The notes below the pieces were generated by a model. That model did not search any database and was not told the origin of the DNA. It saw only the letters and a program-made list of their open reading frames with translations. From Galbula dea (taxonomy: Eukaryota > Chordata > Aves > Piciformes > Galbulidae), in the NCBI GenBank assembly GCA_013399015.1, contig VWZX01002706.1, forward strand, positions 1-64,000: DNA of 64,000 nucleotides. Reading direction: 5' to 3'. The stretch's first letter is position 1, and every line of letters starts with the position of its first letter. Positions 50,001-63,200 of this stretch are shown piece after piece. The position numbers were made by a program, and so were the translations under genes.

Positions 50001-52586
50001 ATGAGCTGATGACATCAAGGGTTCACATTGCTCTGATCCCAAAACGCACCCTTTGCATATTTACTGCCTCTTAAACAACCTGATTTTAGAGGAAAGTTTT
50101 TTCCTCATAAATCCATCATTTTTTTGTACAACCAGTTTCTAAAAGCCCAGTGGATTCAGTGGGACAATGAAAAAGCTACAGGAGGATCTGAGCTCTTCAC
50201 ACAGCCAGACATCATGCCTTTCTGAAATTAACAGCTTCATACATTCCTCTCTGGCCACCTATGAGAAGGCATCAGATATCTTAATATTATGCAATCTACC
50301 AAAGGGAGGTCCTAGATTCACAGCCTGAGCAGCTCTTCCAGAGACTGGACGGTCTGGAAATGTTTCATACCTCTCACTAGTATTCAGTTACAGGCCACAC
50401 CTCTCATCCACTAAAAGGTTTCCTTTTCCAAGGAGCACAAGGATGTTTTCTCTGTCTTTTAAGCTGCTAGATTTAAATGACAACTTAGCACATTTATAGC
50501 ATCCATACTATGTCAGGTAAGCTGAGAATATAGCAATTTTATATGTTAATAAGATTGATTCATATTTTGGTAAGAATTTTGAAGAAAAGCATTTGCTTGG
50601 CTGCAAATAAACGGCTGCAAAAATATCAAGATCTGTCTTGACTTGATACTGAAATTACATATTAATATAAATTCTCACTTTGAAGTTTTATGTCACTCAC
50701 ATAAAATAATTCAAGGTAACCTGGAACAACCATATGCAAGCTAAAATCCTATTCATTTCAGTAGGAGTCTTGCAATCAGTTACAGTGAGAAATTAATCCT
50801 GAAAAATGAAGGACTGCAATAGAGTTGGAGATGCTTTTTCTTTTTCCTCCAGCTTTCCAGCAAGAGTGTCCTTAAAGCTCTTCAGGCACTAACTGGAGAA
50901 GGATGTAACACTCTTCTGTACACTATGGTATTCACCAGCTCAAAACACCAGTCATATGAGGACAAGAACTGAAGGAGGAGACAAACATCTTCCACAATCT
51001 CTTCTCGATCAAAAACAAAGACTGCACTAACAAATTTGCTATTTAGAGGTTCAACATTGCCAGCATTTCACCTTAGATAAAATACAGCCTCTGTCAGAAG
51101 AGGCTTGTTATTCAAGTCTTACAGATTACCTTTTGCACTGCTTTCTGAGTGCAGAGTTGAAGAACAAAAGCAAGTACGAGGGGAACAACAAGTATGCCCA
51201 CAGCAGGAAAACAAATAAATCTGGAAACCTGTGAAATATCTTGTCAGAAACACACCTTCACTTCAACACTTACAAACAAACTAAGGGGAATACTATGTTA
51301 GCATGGCTTTATGTTTTTCCCTTTTCCCATTCATATAAGGACACCTGTGACCTGGAAGGGCAAATGAAGGCACTAAAGTTCCTTCTTACAGAGCATCTAT
51401 TACTTGGAGCATGAACCAAAATGGCATCTACAGTTTTATCCTAGAGTTTAGTTCCTCACCATAAGAAGATTTAGGCAACTGGCAGAGTCTGTTTTACATC
51501 TAACCCTCCTCCCCAGTGCGAGACCTTTCCAAAACCTCACTCTGTAGTCCAGATACAACAGCTACATTAATGACTGTACTTCTAAAAAGTTCTACACAAA
51601 AGGATTAAGTGTGCACAACAGCAAAGCAGAAGGCAACACAGTCTCCTCCACAGCCATAAACTGGACACAACATGTTGCTCTATGTGTTCCTAAAGGCTGG
51701 GAAACAGCAGCATTCAAACCAGGACCAGTGGGAAGGGGAAGGGGAGAAATTACTCTTGCAACTGTTTCCAAATAAATGCATGAACATGGTAAGTGGATGT
51801 GGAGGAGGATGGATACTGATACTGCAGCACTCACTAAATTGCTCATTGACTAGAGCAGCAGAAAAAGGGTCAGTTCAATGCTCCCTTGTCTGTATGTCTG
51901 TGTGTGAGCTTCCACTACTACTGCTAGCATATGAAGTCACTTATGCAGCAATGAATAGATATTTGTTAGCTCAATCAAGAGTTACTGGCCAAATGCAATC
52001 CTGTGTCAGAGTCACAAAAATAATTCCCATCTCACATTAGGACAAGTCACCCAGTGACTTCAAAATCTCTGTCTCTGGTGTTTCCCCTGCTAGGTCCCAG
52101 GGTTCTCCCCAATAGCTTTGCAGATGGCATCCCTAGAAGAGCAGCTTTCCCAACAGGACAGGCTCTCATTCATCCACCGGAGCTAAGAGCCCAGCCACTC
52201 TTCGTGCCTGCAGGTACTTTGCTGCCTTGGAGCACCCGAAGGACCTGTCTCCCATTTAGAGAAGCTTCTTACTAACATGGACTTTACAAAGCACATCATT
52301 ACCTCTGAAGTGCTTCTCTCAAACTAAAACGGAACGTGCCAAGGGGAAGACCAGTACTGGGATGGCTGTGATACCACTAAGTTAACTGCTAGAGAAATTG
52401 CATTTCAAGCCTTTCAGATGCACAAGCAAACTGAGTCCACTCCTTCAACCCACAGTGCTTAACTGGAATGAGGAAGCTCAAGCCTTTGAAAATTGAAAGC
52501 ATATAGAATTCAAATAAAAATGACAGCAGCACAAGATGTGTACCAGGGGAGAGTGTTTCATCCACATTCCTATTAAATTGAGGAGG

Positions 52587-52610
52587 ATATATATCTATAT
52601 AGATATATAT
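52587..52610. repeat. 24-bp perfect AT-rich palindrome
   Basis: An eight-base AT run, CTATATAG and a second eight-base AT run together read the same on both strands. It is simple AT sequence able to extrude as a cruciform. Confidence 0.9.
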
Positions 52611-53564
52611 AGATATGTCTTTCCTGAATAAACAGAGCTTAAAGCAGAACATGATCTCTCTTTTTTTCTTCCAGACTAGACTAAGATACTCATGGAAAAA
52701 AAAAAATAAAAGAAAAGAAATACCAAGCAGCTGTGTGAAAATCCCAGTGCAGCTGAAAGTTTGCATTCAGACATCAACATGAACAGTGATTAACCTGCCT
52801 GAGGTTACACCAGACCTCCCTGCTTCTCCTTTGCTGTCACATGCGCTTCCTAAACACTAACCACAGTGCTCACTGAACATAAAATAGCTGTCATGCCTCC
52901 TCCTGTTGCAGAGGAGATAGAGGCAGGCTGGTTTTCGTCACACTGAGGAGTACAAAACTGATGTAGCAACTCAACACCAGAAAGGGCAGGTTGGAACAAC
53001 TGCAATCAAATACAATCTGCTGGAAAACAAGAGAACTTGTCACATCCATCAGTCTGCTAATTACAGCTCCAAGAAGAGAGCTAGACTCAGACCACTGCAT
53101 ATAAAAGGGTGCATCAGAAGACAAAGAATAGTAAGGTATCAGAGAAAGTAAATATTCACGGGGTGCAGTGTTACTAGTCAGCTATGCTACATAGCATCTC
53201 CCTTTAGAGGACCAAATCCAGCACAGGTCAGCAACAAGCAAAAGTATATTTCCCAGCACGAGTGGGGAAACTCATGTCCTTGGGATAGAATTATGCAAAC
53301 CTCACCAAAACAAAACAAGAATGTGCTTTAACTTCCAGTTTATCTAATTAAATCTGACACTTTCATAACACAATGCCCTGCAGTTACAGGTAGTTCTTCT
53401 GGAACCCAAATTTTTAGGATACACATAAACACTAATTGAAAGGCCCACAGTATTACCCAGCAAAAATGAAAACCAAGTATATTTTTCTGCTCTTTAGCAC
53501 AGCATGCAAACAGATGAGCAGTGGCAGTAGCACAAGGCTTGGATGTGGTACATGGGGTCAGGCA

Positions 53565-54201
53565 AATCATAGAATCATTAAGGCTGGCAAAGACCTCTAA
53601 GATCATGAAGTCCAACCATCGACCCAGCACCACCATGCCCACTAAACCATGTGACAAAGTGCCATGTCTACACATTCTTCTTTTTGTTTTTAACACCTCC
53701 AGGGGTGGTGACTCCACCACTTCCCTGGGCAGCCTCTTCCAATGCTTAACCACTCTTTCAGGGAAGAAATTTTTCCTAATATCCAACCTGAACCTCCCCG
53801 GGCACAACTCAAGGTCATTTCCTCGTCCTGTCACTAGTCACCCGGAAAAAGAGACTGACTCCTACCTCGCTACAACCTCCATTCAGGTAGTTGCAGAGAG
53901 CAAGGTCTCCCCTAAGCCTCCTCTTTTCCAGGCTAAACAACCCCAGTTCCTTCAGACGCTCCTTGTAAAACTTACGCTCCTGCCCCTTCACCACTTTCTT
54001 TGCCCTTCTCTGGGCACACTCCAGCAAATCCATGCCTTTCTTGTACTGAGAGGCCTAAAACTGAACACAGCATTCAAGGTGCTGCCTCACCAGTGCTGAG
54101 TACAGGGGGACATCACTTCCCCAAGTCCTGCTGGTCACATTATTTCTGACAACAATCCTGTTGGCCACATTATTTCTGAAACAAGCCAGGATGCTGTTGG
54201 C
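53565..54201 (-). mobile_element. CR1 LINE, 5'-truncated, minus strand
   Basis: On the plus strand the element begins with its inverted 3' end (AATCATAGAATCATTAAGGC) and continues through TCCAACCATCGACCCAGCAC, CAGGGGTGGTGACTCCACCA, TTCCAATGCTTAACCACTC, AACCTCCCCGGGCACAACTC, and TTTCCAGGCTAAACAACCCC. It ends near CAAGCCAGGATGCTGTTGGC. This is a typical avian CR1 layout, about 0.64 kb long. On the minus strand the residues RKNFFPERVVKHWKRLPREV show the leftover end of the reverse transcriptase ORF. It is inserted in the same orientation as the gene. Near its 5' end a 30-bp unit is duplicated. Confidence 0.95.
54126..54185. repeat. 30-bp tandem duplication inside the CR1 copy
   Basis: TCCTGCTGGTCACATTATTT at 54126 and TCCTGTTGGCCACATTATTT at 54156 begin two adjacent 30-bp units. 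The normal CR1 sequence, as I know it, has this unit once. Confidence 0.85.
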
Positions 54202-57200
54202 AGGGTAAGACAATACTGACTTATCTAAGTGCTTAAGGCTGTGTCTTCCTATTCAAGTTTATTGGAGATGGGCCTGAGGAGCTCTCTGAAACATAAAGAC
54301 AAAACTCTCAGTGCTGGAGGAAACACCCCAAGATTGGAAAAGAATTCAGAATAACTTTGTGAACCACATAAATACACATCATTACAAAGGCAACCTCAGG
54401 CAAGCTTCTCTTAGTTTCTGGAACACATTGCATGAGGAAATTAGTACTAGTCACACATCTCACCAAAATTGTTCCACAGTGAAAAACATTACTATGTTTT
54501 TCATCAGTATGAACTAATCTGATCTTTTTTCGGGTGATGCAACAAGAACTTCACTGGCATAAAAGTCTTCTGGTTAATTATGCATGATTAAATACTGTCT
54601 TAAAATTATAAATATCATCCAGTTAAGACATTTTGTTATGGTTGTCTAAAAGTCTAATTTTGGCCAAATGCTGTTTACCTTATGTGAAAAATCTGGAATA
54701 AAAATAAAAGCACTCTAGTCTAATTTAGTGTTGCCACAGACAGTAGGTTGGTAAGCAACAGGAATGAAAGGGCCCACAGTCATTTATATACAGAGAGATA
54801 TGGCATAGGAAATGAGAGCTTTGTCTCCAGAGCTGGAACTTTAATTTGGTGACAACTTTCTTAAAAAAGAAATGGAAGAGTAAGTGATAGGGGAAAACCT
54901 CCAAAAGGGACACAGGCACCCCAGAGCCTACGTGTTGAACAGCAAGCTCCAACTGTGGTGTGAGCTGCTCAGCAAGGGTCTAAACTTTCATGTAGTACTC
55001 TGGGGAGATGAATGCAAGTTATTTAAAACCACAGCACATCAAGCTGGCACGTCACTTGAATACACTGCCTATAGATTATGTTACAGCTCTGCTTCATAAT
55101 GAACCTTGAGCTTCAACACCAGCCCTCTAGTGAAATGGAGCAGACGGGGGGCCACAGCTCTAGGGTTTTAAGAATTACAGGGTTTAGTTAATGCTTCTGT
55201 CAAATCCAGATGTGCAGAACTATCCCATGGCAGTGAAAAATGCCATAGGTGCTTGACAAAGGGTCTCAGAGTGAAGAGATAAATTTTACAGTGAATAAGT
55301 GAAACAAATCGATCTTGCAGCTTAATTTAACTATGATTTACAGACTCCTCATCTGATTTACAGTTTCAGTCTTTGCTGTTTTATACTTCTTAGAAATAAT
55401 AAAGCCTTATTTTAATGCAGAAATAAGAAAAGCATCCAGGTATCCACCTGAAGAATACTGAGCTAAAAATAAAGAGCTCAGGCGCTTTCCCAGGACCAGC
55501 CTCAGCCAGCGATATAAGAAACTGCAAGAAGGCAGAAGAGGTAGGGCAGGGAGAACACCAGTGCTGTGCCTGGAGGGCTGGACACAATGAAACCCAGGTC
55601 AGGCAGGACAGTGGACAGGCTGTCCTATAGCATTGGCATTACCTGCACACAAGCTTCAGATTGAAGGTCAATGTGAAAACAGAATGTCACACTGAAACAC
55701 TGCAGACTACGGCTGCTTCATGTGGTAGATAACAAATCCTGTGCCTCCATCAGCTATGTAGCACATAACAACCCAAAGGAGGAAAGCAAAAGGAGATCTT
55801 TGCCACTCATCTGTGAGTGGTATTTCATTTGACAATGAAACTCATCACTCCTTGTTTGAGATGCCAGTGAGGGAAGGGGCTTGAAAACATACAAACCAGG
55901 TTGGTTTTCACAGTAAATTCCATCACAAACTAGCAATCGCCATCTCTTTCGAGGCTGCAAGGTAGGAGAAGGGTCAGGCCATAGTGAGCCCCTGCATGGA
56001 TGAAGCTGCCCCACAGGACACAGCCTGAGCCATACCCTTCCCAAAACAGCCCCAAACCAAACAGCAATGCTCAGCTATATGTAAATACATGCTGCTCCTG
56101 AAGATTTTGGTAATAGCACCGTGTTGAAAAATTTTTAAAGGCTTGAGCCCTGCAGGTGTTTATTACCACTTCTGTTTCAAGGCTGGTATGCATCAGTAAA
56201 AAGCTCTACCAAGGAAATCACCTCCCATTTCTCCTTCAGCAAGGTCTTACATGACAGCTTTCCAGTGCCTGCTGGCAGCAGGTCAGCTTGTACTTTGAAT
56301 AAAAACCGTAGTGTTGCAACATCTCTCTCTTCATTGTTCTGCAGCACTAAAAGCATGCAGAGACACATGCACATACACATTTTTTAATGCCTGCATTAAA
56401 ACCAAATAAACATAAAAGTCTACTTATGTCAACATGAGTCAGTTTAATCCTTGCAATAACTTACAAATTGGCTTTGAAGAACTTCAAGACATTCCTGACT
56501 CAAGAAAATGGTGTCCTAAATAAAGTTTTTAAAGTCCATGAATAACTCAAAACATTTTCTAAAGAGAATGAAAGTACATTTTTCAGTGAACTGTTGATAA
56601 GGAAGAGCTTGTTGAAAGGCATCTCATCCTCCCCTCAAAGGTGTAAGTTTTAGTTTTGGTTTGGCCCTTGGGGGGGTTTTTTTGGCTTTTTTTTTTTTCT
56701 TTTAGTTTTTGGAGCTTGGCTCAAATAATCTAACACTTTTTTTTCCATTGTAAAAAGATTTGACTTCTGAAGAAAGCTCCAAGTCTTAGAAGAACTGGAG
56801 AAGACAAGAAAAGGAACAAATTACAGTTTTGGAAGCATTTAAAACCAGCAGTAAAATGGAAGGGGTAAGGCATATTTGCAATGATAAAACTACCTTATTT
56901 CAACTTTGCTATAAAAGAAAAAGGAAAAAAAAAAGTTTTGCAAGCAAGAAGGAACAGTAAAGACAAAAAGTGGCTTTACTAGAGAAACATTTATGAGTGA
57001 AAACCAGCAAAATGTTGCAGGTCAGCAGGTAAAGCTTTTAGATAAGACTCTCCAACTGCTGACAGACAAGAAGGTTTGCATGCTTTTCCTCCAGGTACTG
57101 TGATCACTACAGTGTATTCAAAGGTGGGACACTGGAGCAGCATTTCAGTGCTTCTTGCTGCTCCAACTCCAGAAAATCCCTTTGTATTGCAGCAAGCCTG

Positions 57201-60200
57201 CACATTGGCACACTGAGAAAGCTCCAACTGTAATCTGTGGAGCTGAACTATTCATGCTTGCAGAGTTAGTATTAAGTGCCCAAGTGGAGAAGAAAAGGAG
57301 TAGAAGGTAAAATCATTATGGTGCTCGCTTACAGTAGGAAACTGCTTCAGATGGTGTCATAGATCCCAATACCTGCAAGTCTGAGAGCTCAGAATTCAGC
57401 ACTTGTTTAGATCATTATAGCACAACAGGCAGAGCTGACTAGGATCAGGTATTTGCCCACAAACAACACAAAATTCCTCATGCACACTGAAGAAACAAAA
57501 TATTCACTCAACAGCCAAATCAGCTCTGTGCCATATTTTTTCGTTTGTCTGTAGGTTTCTGGAGCCAAAACACATAATAAAAGCGAAGAAAACTCTCTTG
57601 AAAACAAAGGTTCTATTCATCACTTATGAAAATATTCATTTACTAGCATCAAAATACATTTTAACATGTGGAAAAAAAACCAGGATAGTCTCAGTGTTTC
57701 TTTTCTAAGCAGTAACCCTTTGTAGGCAGACTTCTGTTTGACCAGTTAATTTATGAAACTGCTACGATACACAGGAAACATCAACAGCACTGCAACAAAT
57801 ACACAAAGTGAAGCATTTCTCCCAGTTTGGCTTCAGATTTTGTTTCATAGTCTGGATAAATTCACTTCCACAAGTTTGCACCATCCCAATTAGAGGCAGC
57901 ATGCAAGTCTGGGGTGTCCTAGGAAATGCCCAGAGAAGCTTGGGGATGATGCAGCACCCCAGTGGAGCTCTGCAACGCAGCAGAGAACAAAAGCACAAGT
58001 TCATATCCAGAAACAATATACAGGAAATGCTCCAGTAAATTACTGCCTGGGTGAGCCAAAGGAGGAAAGTTCAGGGGGAAATTAACATTTTTCTATCTGA
58101 TGAAAAACAGACTACAAAAGGTATAAAAACCAGATTTGTCACTCTGCAGCTTTCCACACATATCCAGCTGCCAGAAATGCTAAACGACACAGTTCAAAAA
58201 GGAGGCATCATGCCAGCTGTCATATTCCTCTATAAAGACAGTGAACCAAATGAAGAAAGGAAAAGACTTTATAGTTAGAGTTTCACTTAAAAAAGGAATG
58301 AATTAATTCCATTTTTTTCCCCACAATGTGTTAGTTTAAAACCCAAAAGCCAGTTTAATTTATGCTACAAAGCCCATTCCTACACTGAAATTGACTTTTC
58401 AGAGTAAACACACGAGACATGCAGACAGCCAATTGAAATTATGTCCCAGTGGTAACTGTGGAGTACTGTGCTTACACATTTGTTACATTCTGCTCTCAGT
58501 TACCTCATTTTAAACAACGGCATATGGAAATGTAAGGTACATATCATAAACATCATTCTCCTCTGAGGAAAGAGAAATCATGACTGCCTATATTGCAGTG
58601 CTGTAGAGCTTACCATGACTGGGCCCAGCCTAGGTAATTATGCAACATGATATAGATTTTTTCCATACCTTCATCCAGCATCTTTATAGTTTAGTGCCTT
58701 TTAAGGCATTTTTAAAGCATCTTCAAGAGGTTCAGGTTACCATTATCCATGTATCTACTTATTCTGACATTTCCTCAGGATCTTGCTTGCCATGCTCCAT
58801 CCCCTATTACCAAGGACTTCCCACACATGACACACACTTGTTAAAACATCAGCAAACACAACAAGCAAAGAAGCTTTCTGGAATAATAGACATTTTGCAC
58901 TGACTAAGGGCTTGTACCCCCCTGATCAGAAGAAACCAGAGAAGCTGGTCCAGGAATTCTTGAAGGACAAGGGAAGCCCAAAGCTTTATTTGTTAAAGGG
59001 CTTATACCAGAAAGCACAACAGTTTGGATTACATGCACTCATGACAGACAAATTGCAGAAAAAAGTGTATGTATTCATCCTCCATCTTTTCCAAGTGGAT
59101 ATATTGCAGGCAAAGGAGACTCCACCACCCACTGCTTTCCATCCACAGTGCTCAACCTCGTTATCTCACCACTGCACAGAACAGGGCACTGGGCAGCTCG
59201 TGCACACTCGCATGTCTGGTAATCAGAGAAAGCAAATTGGCAGCTCAGCTCTCCTTTCAAGGCACAGAGAGACCTCGTTCAGCATTTCTGGCAAGTCACA
59301 TCCAAGAAATTCATGAGGCCAAAGCTCCCAGCTGCCCACACCTCCTTATGCTGCCAGGGGGGTGACTCTACGGCAGGGCAGGTGACATGCCGGCTCCTCG
59401 CCCCCACCACCTCACATCCCAGCATCCAATAAAGTCCCAAACAAGACACTCCTGCACACCTCCTCTGAAAGCCCTCTCCGCCCCTTAACGCTCTGGGCTC
59501 GTGGCAACTTGCAATGCCTCATGAAAACTGATAGAAACATGCTTTCCCCAGAGTGCAGTCTGTCAGAAAAGAATTCATCTACACTTGGCTGAATGAATTT
59601 CAGAGCACTGAGGGCTTCCTGGCAGGCAGGAAGAATTATTCAAATCCCACTTGATTTCCACCCCCCTCTTCCTTCTTTTGCTTTGCCTATGCTGTCAGCA
59701 GAAGCTGGAGCCACCGTTAATAACCAGCCACTTTGCCCTACTTATTTTCCTAACAGGGTCAAATTCTACTACACATGCCACGTGCTGTTTATTTCTGAAG
59801 GTCTCCAGCAAGCCAGCTGCTCTGCAATTCACTCTACCACATATACCTGAAACTGCATATCCTATGTCCCAATAAAACAATTTTTAAACAGTCAGCAATA
59901 CTTTGGTCACTCCATAATCAATTTAAATTCTTGAATTTGATGCTCCATCATGTGAAACTTGGAGGCCTAATATGTTGTGTGTTTAATTAACATCTAACCA
60001 AGGCTACAAGAAATTAGCAAAAATTTGCTTTGGGAATTAGGGAAAAAAATATGAAAAATATTTGGCACAGCACTGTGCCCTAAAGTCCTGAAATATTTAT
60101 AATGCTACTTGACCATAGGAAGCCAGCACTGCCACCCTCCTGCATTCAAAACCCATGAGTCAGGCCCTAGAAATAAGAAGTGTTTTTCAATCTCATGATC

Positions 60201-63200
60201 TTAATGCCAAGATACACTCTGAGGTTTTGCTGGGTTTTTCAATTTACTTTTCTTGAATCTTTAATGCAACACTGGGGGATTATTTCAATGATTTAAACTG
60301 AATCCAGACTTTGATATAAGTACATCAACAGAAAGGACTGGGAGCTTAACATCACCCTCCACCCAAATCCCCTCCCCAAAGTTCAGTCACTCTGACACTC
60401 AAGCATGGCAGTAGAAAGAGCAACTCTGGGTTCCTCTATAATCTTGACCACAATATTCCCATGGACAGCATCCCCGAACTCTCCCTTCCCCCCCCAGCTT
60501 GGAATAGAACTCCAGCATGCAGAAAGTCAGCAAAACTATAGGTGGTCTTGAGCAACACCCATCTGGGGTTACTGGTGAGGATCTCAAAGCACTTTGTCTT
60601 CCTCACAGAATGACTGGCAAAACAAATTTGGCTCTGTTGTACTGCAGTGTGACCCTCTGACGGCTTCAATTTTTGCTCCGTTTAGCTCAAACCTTGCAAC
60701 AACTACTCAACATTTACTCTTCCAATGTGAAAGAGAGGGATGGGGATGGCCAAGTGGTATCTTTCGAGGGATTTTAAACCAACACTTTGCTTTTAGACTG
60801 TTTAGATTGATCCAAGAAAGTTGCTACTTCCTTCACAAAGCAATTTAGCACTTATTACATTGTAACAGCCTCTTGGCCAAGTAAAACCTAAACCCCCTGT
60901 GCTCTCCTGAATCAGAATGGCCTGAAACAGCTGAGGGAGGAGAGCTGCTACAACTGCAGCGAAACTGGGAGAGCAGCAAGGATCTTGTTAAACAAACACC
61001 AGCTACGGATTATTCCATGAAGAAGCCAGCAGTGCGTTTTGGGCTGAAAACCCAAAGCGTATGAGTGCTGCTGACAGTGTCTCTGCCCGTTTCAGGAATC
61101 CTGTGATATCCAAGTGCTCTCTGCTACTTTACAAAGCATCTTGTTTCTTGGTGCTGAAGCATTAACTGCAAATGTATCAATAAAGCAAAAGCTACCATAC
61201 AGCCTTGCTTTTCTGAGTAAGCAAACCCAGTGCTGGGCACAGTAATACAGGACATACTACAGTCTAGCAGGGACTGGCACTGTAAGGGAAGACTGGAAGG
61301 AGAAGGATTGTTACAGACTTAGAATGCAGTACTTACACAATTCAAAACAGAGGCAAAATATCCCTGTAAATATTATACCATCTGGTATACAGAGTCCAAA
61401 GCTTTTATCATTTGCCAGTTAGAGCTTTCTGACAAATATCTTCTAGATTTGATTTTAATAGCTTTATGGGATTTTGTAGTTTGGGGCTGGATTTTTTTGG
61501 TACTTAGCTCTTATTACTTTCATACCTCACCCACTTTTCTGAACCTTAAACCCTGTTAATGCCACAAATAACAATGGCTTCTGAATGGCATTTTTCTTAA
61601 ATAGTAAGTAACAGCAAAACCACCTGGTAGACTTATTTCAGCAGTGTGAGAGATGTCCTCAGGCTAAAGAAAGCAAGGAAAAAAAAAAGTGAAGGCTGTA
61701 CAAATTATGTTCTTGCAAAACTACCTTCTTCTTTATGCTAAAAGAAAAACAGATGACAAATTGACTCAAATCTAATTGGCAGAAACTCAAAAAATGGCAC
61801 TAGAAAACCAACCATGATTCAAGTTAAGTGGTTAGCTCCCTTAAGTGTCATAATGTCCACTGTTATGCATTATGTTTCCCAGAATTTATACTAATATTTA
61901 CATAAATGTCCTGGCATCAGTCTGAACTATTTGCATGCCACCACTCTCAAATGTACGCTTCCCCTGGAGTGCAGCAGTTATGCATTCCACAAAGCTCACC
62001 TTTATTCCCCTATTCCAGATATTTTTCTTCATGAGGGATCCCCTCTTGTGAAGTCTCACCAATCCCCTCTATTAAGCTCCCCCTCGGGTCATACAAGAGT
62101 TTCTTCAAGGAAATGAGTCCATGCTGTAGGATAAAGGCTGACCTCTACTAGGTAATCATCATCAGCGCAAAGCATGACAGTAGAATCTACAAAACCTTGT
62201 TTGGCACCCTGGGGGATACATTCTCTGCTGAAGATACCCAGAGAAGTCAGAGAGCAGGAATGAAGTAATTCCTGAGCCAACTGAACATGCATAGATTTGG
62301 ATATGCAATAAAACCAGGTACAGAGCTGCACACAAGGGACACACGAGGTGTTCAGAGTCACCAGAAGCACTCAAGGCACTTCATCCTGTGGGTGAGGTCT
62401 GGAACCAGATGACATCAATGGCTACGGTGTCCAAAATCATGTACTTACACCCACCTGTCTTCAGCAGCATACCAAAAATGTGCCTTACATTTGTAAGGAG
62501 GAAGCAGAGGGTTGAAAAAAAAGAGCAGTTTGGTCTTCTCCAACAGCAAGAGATTACAAAGTAAAGTATCAACACTGACTAGTTTGCCCTAAATCCTTAC
62601 TTTTGACTGCTGTAATCAGAGCTTCCTGTAAGCAACTTCCAGGTATTTAACCCCACACCATACAGGACAGAGTTATAAACTGATCTGGGCTGTCAACTGC
62701 AACAGCAGCAGTTTTTACCAGGTCAGGTATCAAAACAAATTAATGTCACTTGAAGCTTTAATAATCAGCAGTTTCTACATTTTAAAGTTCAAATGTAGAT
62801 GTGTCAATGGAAGAAAATACTCTCACAGAGGAGCTACTCAACCAGCCAGAGAGTATCGTGTTCCCCCTAACATAAAAGGGATGGTGATGCTCTGACTCTT
62901 TTATCCAGATAGATATTACAAGAATTCAAGCCTCCAAGATTCAAGTGCACATCTAAAGGAAACCATCTTTATATTTTCACATTGAAAGTGAATTGCATTT
63001 CTAGATATGTACACCAAATTTATTCTTTCTTTCAAAAAGCTACTCATCTATGTTTTGTTCATAAGCTCAATTGTTTTAGTCAATAGTTCAAAAAAGGACC
63101 TGCTCTAAGGTACTAATCTGTAGCTTAACAGTGCAATAATTGAATACTGCAAAGAGAGAGAGATAAGGAGATAGAGCAACTCTACAGCATGTCCATAGCA

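Larger units (their letters stand above)
39325..53564 (-). other. PDLIM5: PDLIM5 intron upstream of the PDZ exon, first part
   Basis: This is non-coding sequence upstream of the PDZ exon. I searched for the first PDZ exon (reverse complement of codons for N-M-P-L-T-I-S and P-W-G-F) and did not find it. It contains a CA run at 43832-43844, an 11-bp tandem repeat at 46982-47003, an AT palindrome at 52587-52610, and a 217-codon open frame at 44391-45041 that I could not identify. Confidence 0.65.

Noticed and set aside
53340..53834. 165-codon minus-strand open frame with RKNFFPERVVKHWKRLPREV
   Set aside because: Its N-terminal third is the leftover end of CR1 reverse transcriptase and the rest is unrelated intron; it is not a host gene.
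53521..54099. 193-codon plus-strand open frame
   Set aside because: It lies almost wholly antisense to the CR1 copy at 53565-54201; it is a repeat shadow and not a gene.
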